Shown: piece by piece, positions 59,512 to 64,000 of the stretch
Position numbering within the stretch: the first letter of the stretch is position 1
Layout: each line of letters begins with the position of its first letter
Assembly (NCBI RefSeq): GCF_020421205.1
Contig: NZ_JAIZZH010000006.1
Location: 1 to 64,000, forward strand
Direction of reading: 5' to 3'
DNA: 64,000 nucleotides
DNA from: Hymenobacter pini
GTDB lineage: Bacteria > Bacteroidota > Bacteroidia > Cytophagales > Hymenobacteraceae
The notes under the pieces: generated by a model
What the model was told of the DNA's origin: nothing
The model's input: only the letters and a program-made list of their open reading frames with translations
Databases searched by the model: none
Program-made: the position numbers and the translations under genes

Positions 59512-60540
59512 TTACTCGCTGTGCACCCGTACACCGCGCGTAAGCACCAGGTAGCCGCGGGCCTGGGCGGGCTTCTCGGCCAGGAAGGGCCGCAGGCTGG
59601 AATCCTGATTGATGAACTGCCCGAAATGCAGCTGCACCCGCACCTGCTGAGGCCGGAACCCCACCGTGTCTTCCGGGAAAAACTGCAGCCGCACGCGCAC
59701 TCTGGCCGGCGAAAAACGGTACGCGCGGCCCGGCGGCGCATCCAGCAGCTCGGGCACCACCTCCACGGGCACCGTTACCATGGGCCGGCGCAGCAGCCGC
59801 ACCCGCACGTCCTGCACGTTGGTTTGCACCAGCTCAGGCCCGCCAATGGGCACCCGGATGTCGCCGGTAGAGGAGCCCGCCGGAGCCGTAGGCAGGTGTA
59901 CCGGGTATGGGTTGGGGAGGGTGCTGATTTTGCTTTCCGGTCCCCGAAATACAATCTGGGCCGGCTCAAACTTGGCATCGTAGGGCAGCGCCAGACCGTT
60001 GGTGGCCGGGCTCAGGCACAGGGGCAACCGGCGGCTCACCAGCCGGTCCAGTTCCACCCACAGGGTATCGGAGAGTAGGTAGTTGAACTGCAGGCCTTCC
60101 ATGGCCTGCTGCATAGCGGGCCGCAGGGTGCGCGCCGTGAGGTAGCGCGTGGTTGCCGGGGTGCTTAGCGTCAGCTCGGCGGGCTTCACGTCCAGCAGCA
60201 GCTGGCGGCGCAGCAGCTTCCAGCCCCGGCCGGTTACATTTACCGGTACCTCGGTGGGTAACGGTTGCACCGGAATAAACCGGCTTTCATCGTAACGCCA
60301 GGCCAGCGGATAAGTAATGCGGGTGGTGTACGTTTTGTTGAGGGCATTAAGCAGCCAAAACGTACTGGCAATCAGAAAGCACGCCGTTACAGCCCGCCAA
60401 TAGCTCCGCTCCTGCCCAAGAAATGGGTCCACGAACCAGCGCAGCCAACGGGTAGGAACAGATGACACGGCAACAAGCAGCTTGATGAGTTGCCGGCAAG
60501 GTACTAACCCAGCGGTTAAAGAACGAGTACCCCGAAGCAC
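59512..60540 (-). CDS. YbbR/CdaR-like domain protein
   Basis: A 342-residue protein with one N-terminal membrane helix (about 52-69) and an extracytoplasmic region of YbbR-type beta repeats (LPTEVPVNVTGRGWKLLRRQLLLD, in outline, and VTVPVEVVPELL). In Bacteroidota this gene typically lies next to yajC and coaE, as here. In Firmicutes YbbR (CdaR) regulates diadenylate cyclase, but no cdaA is adjacent. Role in this phylum unknown. Confidence 0.82.
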   Translation of the reverse strand: MLRGTRSLTAGLVPCRQLIKLLVAVSSVPTRWLRWFVDPFLGQERSYWRAVTACFLIASTFWLLNALNKTYTTRITYPLAWRYDESRFIPVQPLPTEVPVNVTGRGWKLLRRQLLLDVKPAELTLSTPATTRYLTARTLRPAMQQAMEGLQFNYLLSDTLWVELDRLVSRRLPLCLSPATNGLALPYDAKFEPAQIVFRGPESKISTLPNPYPVHLPTAPAGSSTGDIRVPIGGPELVQTNVQDVRVRLLRRPMVTVPVEVVPELLDAPPGRAYRFSPARVRVRLQFFPEDTVGFRPQQVRVQLHFGQFINQDSSLRPFLAEKPAQARGYLVLTRGVRVHSE

Positions 60541-60635
60541 GGCTTCGGCCTTGCGGCAAAAGGCGGGTAGCCTCTCACGCGGGCCAGAGCTACGCTCCGG
60601 GGTACTAATCCTGGGGGCAGGCTAAGCAGCCCTGC

Positions 60636-60953
60636 TTAGCTGGCGGGTGTGGCGTTTTTGCCGGCTACTTCGCGGGCAATGGCCGAGCGGTCGAAGCGCA
60701 GGCGCACGCCTTTATCCACTTCCACTGTCACAGTTTCTTCGCTCAGGTCCACCACTTTGCCGTGCAGGCCACCGATGGTTACCACGTTGGAGCCTTTGGC
60801 CAAGCCAGCTCGAAGCTTCTTGGCATCCGCCTGCCGCTTCTGCTGCGGCCGGATCATGAAGAAGTACATTACAATCACCATCCCCACAATGAAGATGATT
60901 TGGGTGTAGCCGCCACTGGCCGGGGCAGCTTGCAGCAGGAGAGTTGTCAGCAT
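60636..60953 (-). CDS. yajC: Preprotein translocase subunit YajC
   Basis: A 105-residue Sec accessory protein; start MLTTLLLQAAPASGG chosen since the upstream 20 codons are atypical. One transmembrane helix (IIFIVGMVIVMYFFMI, about 17-33) is followed by RPQQKRQADAKKL and the YajC core (KGSNVVTIGGLHGKVVDLSEETVTVEV, in outline). It is transcribed between the DUF1573 gene and the ybbR-like gene. Confidence 0.93.
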   Translation of the reverse strand: MLTTLLLQAAPASGGYTQIIFIVGMVIVMYFFMIRPQQKRQADAKKLRAGLAKGSNVVTIGGLHGKVVDLSEETVTVEVDKGVRLRFDRSAIAREVAGKNATPAS

Positions 60954-61055
60954 ACAGGTAAAAACGGGAAACCGATAAAAAACCGAAAGTTGAAGCCCGG
61001 CCCATGCGGCCACGCCTCAACTTTCGGCTGAAAAAGTGCGCAGGGCGCGGCGGGC

Positions 61056-61583
61056 TTAGCGCGTGGGGCCGTTCTGGCCGTCGCTCAGCACGTTGGCCTT
61101 AATCACCACTTTGGTGATGCTGGGCTGGGTGTTGGCCTGAATGGCAACTTCTTTGTTTTGCATGCCCATTTTCCCGTGCGAGTCAAACTGCACGTCAATG
61201 GTGCCTTTGCCGCCCGGTTGAATGGGCTCTTTCGTCCAGTTGGGCGTGGTGCAGCCGCAGCTGGCCGTGGCATTCTCAATCAGCAGCGGCGACTTGCCGG
61301 TGTTGGTGAACTCGAAGGTGTGCTTTACCACTTCGCCGGGCTTAATATCACCGAAATCATGCTCCGATACGGCGAAGCTCATCACCGGGGCATTTGGGTT
61401 CGGAGCCTCCGTTTCGTTGGTCACGTTGGGGTTGTCAACGGTGGGGTTGGCAGCGGCCTCGTTGGCGTTGGCGGCGGCGGCATTCATGCCCTCGGTGCCT
61501 ACCTCAGCGGTTTTGTTGTTGTTGCAGGCGCCCATCAGCAGCGCGCCGGAAAGCAGAACGGCAGAAAACAGCGTACGTTTCAT
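61056..61583 (-). CDS. DUF1573 lipoprotein
   Basis: A 175-residue lipoprotein starting MKRTLFSAVLLSGALLMGAC (lipobox Cys20), an Asn/Ala-rich linker (about 21-65) and a DUF1573 immunoglobulin-like domain: FAVSEHDFGDIKPGEVVKHTFEF, then ASCGCTTPNW. Members sit in the nusB-yajC region in Bacteroidota; function unknown. A 32-bp hairpin lies just upstream. Confidence 0.9.
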   Translation of the reverse strand: MKRTLFSAVLLSGALLMGACNNNKTAEVGTEGMNAAAANANEAAANPTVDNPNVTNETEAPNPNAPVMSFAVSEHDFGDIKPGEVVKHTFEFTNTGKSPLLIENATASCGCTTPNWTKEPIQPGGKGTIDVQFDSHGKMGMQNKEVAIQANTQPSITKVVIKANVLSDGQNGPTR

Positions 61584-61637
61584 AAGAATCAGGAAAAGAA
61601 GTCCGTCGGTGGTCTTCAGGGCGTTAAAGGTAACAAT

Positions 61638-61714
61638 GAGTTGCCAGTTGTGAGTTGCCGGTTGCCAGTATTCTGAAACAACACTGGCAACCGGCAACTC
61701 ACAACTGGCAACTC
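61638..61714 (-). terminator. 32-bp perfect hairpin downstream of the isocitrate dehydrogenase gene
   Basis: Arms 61638-61669 and 61683-61714 pair perfectly around a 13-nt loop. Each arm is itself repetitive, made of GAGTTGCC and GTTGCCAGT words. It starts 3 nt after the stop of the dehydrogenase gene on the minus strand. Confidence 0.6.
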
Positions 61715-61716
61715 CC

Positions 61717-62721
61717 TTATTTGCCCAGGTTGTCGATGATGGCTTGGGCAAACTCCGAGGTGGAAGCCGAGCCACCCAGGTCGCCGGTGCACTTGGCTTT
61801 GTCCTGCAGGGTCAGCTCCAGCGCCTTCTCGATTTTGTTGGCCTGCTCATGCTCGCCAATGTGGTGCAGCATCATCAGGGCCGAGCGCAACAGGGCGGTG
61901 GGGTTGGCTTTGCCCTGGCCGGCAATGTCGGGGGCCGAGCCGTGCACGGCCTCAAAAATGGCCATGTCGTCGCCGATGTTGGCACCCGCTACCACACCCA
62001 GACCGCCTACCAGACCGGCGCACAGGTCGGAGAGGATGTCGCCGAACAGGTTGGTGGTCACAATCACATCGAACTGCTCCGGCTTGCCTACCAGCTGCAT
62101 GCACATGTTGTCGATGATTTTGTCTTCGTACTGAATCTGGGGAAACTCGCGGGCAGCCTCCTGGGCGGCATCCAGCATGATCTTGCCGGGCACTTTCAGG
62201 ATGTTGGCTTTGTGGGCCAGCGTCACCTTTTTGCGGCCGTGCTTGGCAGCGTAGGCAAAGGCGGCGCGGCAGATTTTGCGGGCCCCAGCTACCGATACAC
62301 GGGCAATAGAGTCGCCGATACCGTGGTGTTCATCCCACGTTTCGAGGCCGGCGTACAGGCCTTCCGTGTTCTCGCGGAACAGTACCAGGTCAATGCCCTC
62401 GTAGCGGGTTTTGATGCCGGCCGTAGTTTTGCTGGGACGCACGTTCTGGTACAGGTCGTACTTCTGGCGCAGCGTTACGTTGATGCTGCGGAAGCCCTTC
62501 CCTACCGGCGTGGTGATGGGGCCTTTCAGGGCTACTTTGTTCTTCTCCAGCGAGGTCAGCAGGGCCTGCGGAATTAGCTCGCCCGATTGGTCGAAGGTCG
62601 TCTGGCCCGCGTTCTGTTCTTCCCACTGCACCGGTACCTGGGCCGCCGCGAAAATATCGGTTACTGCTTTCGTGATTTCGGGGCCGATGCCGTCGCCGGG
62701 GATGAGCGTGATGAGATGCAT
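61717..62721 (-). CDS. NAD-type isocitrate dehydrogenase (isopropylmalate/isocitrate dehydrogenase family)
   Basis: A 334-residue beta-decarboxylating dehydrogenase. [32 protein letters not shown] (the S/N-x-N-V-x-L-R substrate site of isocitrate enzymes), [33 protein letters not shown] and [18 protein letters not shown] (NAD-binding) are present. The NAD preference is inferred from similarity to the short IDH group. The gene interrupts the usual ytxH-DUF1573 order. A TACCTTTG element lies about 120 nt upstream. Confidence 0.9.
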   Translation of the reverse strand: MHLITLIPGDGIGPEITKAVTDIFAAAQVPVQWEEQNAGQTTFDQSGELIPQALLTSLEKNKVALKGPITTPVGKGFRSINVTLRQKYDLYQNVRPSKTTAGIKTRYEGIDLVLFRENTEGLYAGLETWDEHHGIGDSIARVSVAGARKICRAAFAYAAKHGRKKVTLAHKANILKVPGKIMLDAAQEAAREFPQIQYEDKIIDNMCMQLVGKPEQFDVIVTTNLFGDILSDLCAGLVGGLGVVAGANIGDDMAIFEAVHGSAPDIAGQGKANPTALLRSALMMLHHIGEHEQANKIEKALELTLQDKAKCTGDLGGSASTSEFAQAIIDNLGK

Positions 62722-62837
62722 GCTATTGAGTTGGGGTTAATGGGCTACTGAAGGCGAGCCGGGCAGACGGAGGGGAGAGCAGCTCGCAGAAAATGGGAGG
62801 TTTGAGAGGCCAGGCAGGCCACTCCCATAATTTTGCA

Positions 62838-62845
62838 CAAAGGTA
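62838..62845 (-). promoter_or_regulatory. TACCTTTG -7 element of the isocitrate dehydrogenase gene
   Basis: A TAnnTTTG match on the minus strand, 117 nt before the start codon; no clear -33 TTG. Confidence 0.4.
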
Positions 62846-62882
62846 CCGCCTACCGGCGGGTGCTGAAAATGAAGAAAATGAA

Positions 62883-62927
62883 AATGTGCTGACGTGCCCC
62901 GAAAGTTTCAGGTCACATCAGCACATT
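62883..62927 (-). terminator. Terminator of the YtxH-like gene
   Basis: A 14-bp stem with one mismatch (62883-62896 with 62914-62927, AATGTGCTGA arm) followed on the minus strand by TTTCATTTTCTTCATTTTC. Confidence 0.6.
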
Positions 62928-62946
62928 CTTACCAGAGTCGCATTAC

Positions 62947-63258
62947 TTAAACTGTTTTGCGGGAGTTAATCTGGTTGATGAGCTGGTCCACGTCGCCGAG
63001 CAGCTGTTCGGCCTTGCTCTTGGCGTCCTGAATCACGCGCTGGCCTTCGCTCTTAGCCGAGCTAGGACCCTGGTCGGCACGGCTGGTCACCAGGTTCTCG
63101 GTGAGGTCGGCCAGGGTTTCGCGGTATTTCTCCAGCTGATAGCTCAGCCAGCTGCGGGTTTCACGGCCTTTCTCGGGCGCGTACAGAAGTCCGATTACGG
63201 CCCCGGTGAGGGCGCCGCCGGCGAAGCACAGAATGCCGGTAGTGGTCTTGCTACTCAT
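62947..63258 (-). CDS. YtxH-domain protein
   Basis: A 103-residue protein with one N-terminal Gly-rich membrane helix (GILCFAGGALTGAVIGLLYA) directly followed by PEKGRETR, the YtxH signature, then a charged helical coiled-coil region (about 30-100). A general-stress-type protein of unknown function; small and usually next to nusB in this phylum. Confidence 0.88.
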   Translation of the reverse strand: MSSKTTTGILCFAGGALTGAVIGLLYAPEKGRETRSWLSYQLEKYRETLADLTENLVTSRADQGPSSAKSEGQRVIQDAKSKAEQLLGDVDQLINQINSRKTV

Positions 63259-63355
63259 ATTTCTTGCTTAGAAGTGAGTACAGGTGGATGATGACGTGAG
63301 AATTGGGAGTGCCCAATACTACGTAAAAAAGCGCCGGAAGATATGGGGCCACCTC

Positions 63356-63401
63356 TAGCTATTGGCTGTTAGCTGCTGGCCAAGCTGATAGCCAATAGCT
63401 A
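63356..63401 (-). terminator. Hairpin between nusB and the YtxH-like gene
   Basis: TAGCTATTGGCT (63356-63367) pairs with AGCCAATAGCTA (63390-63401). The 22-nt loop again contains TTAGCTG/CAAGCTG words. Confidence 0.5.
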
Positions 63402-63407
63402 AACATA

Positions 63408-64000
63408 CTACTGGTTGTCCAGCAACCCGCGGCCCGATTTGCGGATGGCACCGTTGGCCGTCAGGTCCTGGGCCAGCTTGTCCAGAATACCGTTCACGAA
63501 CTGCTTGCTCTTGGGCGTGGAGTACATCTTGCTGATTTCGATGTACTCGTTGATGGTCACCTTCACCGGAATGGCCCGGAACAGGTGCATCTCGCAGAGG
63601 GCCATCTTCAGCAGAATCTTGTCGGTGAGGGCCACGCGCTCCACGTCCCAGTTCTGCACCGATTCGGCAATCAGCTGCTCGTACTTCTCGTCGTCAGCCA
63701 GGGTTTGCTGGTAGAGGCTTTCAGCAAACTCCTTGTCCTCCTGCCAGTTGGCCGACAGGGACATCAGCACCATGTTTTCATCGGCCGCCTCGTCCAGCAT
63801 CTTGATGGTTTTCACCACTAGGTTTTTCACCACGGGGCGGTTTTCCTCCCAGTTCAGGTCGTCTTCCTCGATGTAGGCCGGCAGGCTTTCGCCCTTGAAC
63901 ACGTAGGTTTTGTAGATGTACTTCAGGATTTCCTGGTCTTCCTCGTAGGTGTGGCTGGGGGCAGCCAGGTAGCTGAGGATTTCCGCGTCCTGTTTCATCT
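63408..64000 (-). CDS. nusB: Transcription antitermination factor NusB, C-terminal part (cut by the window edge)
   Basis: About 197 residues are visible up to the window end. NusB of this phylum is a longer protein (about 300 or more residues) starting with an RRxLRIKVMQ-type motif, so the N-terminus is outside and the Met near 63998 is internal. The RNA-binding NusB domain is recognisable: DKILLKMALCEMHLFRAIPVKVTINEYIEISKMYSTPKSKQFVNGILD (in outline). It binds boxA RNA with NusE in rRNA antitermination. Confidence 0.9.
   Translation of the reverse strand, partial: MKQDAEILSYLAAPSHTYEEDQEILKYIYKTYVFKGESLPAYIEEDDLNWEENRPVVKNLVVKTIKMLDEAADENMVLMSLSANWQEDKEFAESLYQQTLADDEKYEQLIAESVQNWDVERVALTDKILLKMALCEMHLFRAIPVKVTINEYIEISKMYSTPKSKQFVNGILDKLAQDLTANGAIRKSGRGLLDNQ

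Noticed and set aside
1-64000. CRISPR array, prophage or integrase/attachment site near the tRNA-Val genes
   Set aside because: No regularly spaced direct repeats, no phage structural genes and no integrase were seen; the region after the tRNAs continues with ordinary genes.

Overview
The window is chromosomal DNA of a high-GC member of the Bacteroidota, most likely a Hymenobacter-like bacterium (Hymenobacteraceae). This is inferred from the TonB-dependent receptors, the LytTR/LytS-type two-component system, promoters of the Bacteroidota TAnnTTTG type, the run nusB - ytxH-like - DUF1573 - yajC - ybbR - coaE, and the gene style. No 16S gene is present, so the genus is a guess.

Left part (1-18.5 kb): a class I lanthipeptide-type RiPP locus that continues beyond the left edge. 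Module 1 holds two near-identical double-glycine precursors (the first truncated by the window), a full-length LanB dehydratase, a short HlyD-like adaptor, an outer-membrane beta-barrel/TonB-type receptor, a LanC-like protein, a C39-peptidase ABC exporter and an unknown TPR-like protein. All are on the + strand with short gaps, so this is probably one operon. Module 2 holds a second full-length LanB, a convergent histidine kinase/LytTR regulator pair, a 49-residue Ser/Thr-rich precursor-like peptide with no cysteine, and a second LanC-like protein. Both LanC-like proteins have lost the cysteine/histidine zinc ligands of true LanC cyclases, and the second module's peptide has no cysteine to cyclise. 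That combination is the most unusual thing in the window: dehydratases intact, cyclases apparently dead.

18.5-34.7 kb: housekeeping and accessory genes. These are a free methionine-R-sulfoxide reductase, a RibD/DHFR-like reductase, phosphatidylserine decarboxylase, glutamate dehydrogenase, CdsA, a CPBP protease, DusB and an EamA permease. Then come a REP-associated tyrosine transposase (RAYT) whose stop codon abuts a 153-bp palindromic repeat, a 1652-residue DUF4011/SF1-helicase/endonuclease protein that looks like a single-gene anti-phage factor, and an amino-acid permease.

34.8-44.3 kb: two tandem paralogues with a four-cysteine N-terminal domain and a carboxypeptidase-regulatory-like domain. 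These are followed by a probable metal-uptake locus: a His-rich small exported protein behind a good Bacteroidota promoter, a siderophore-type TonB receptor, an ABC ATPase with two DUF3526-type permeases, and a CrtC/lipocalin-like lipoprotein.

44.3-64 kb: an orphan histidine kinase, hemA, an ArsR-type regulator, a second Glu/Leu-type dehydrogenase, MscS, a TerB-like protein, an AsmA-like protein, two identical tRNA-Val(UAC) genes, two GT39-type membrane glycosyltransferases and a GNAT-like protein. The right edge is the coaE-ybbR-yajC-DUF1573-idh-ytxH-nusB stretch, with nusB cut by the edge. Intergenic regions are rich in long perfect hairpins that act as (often bidirectional) terminators, and in a dispersed palindromic repeat family.
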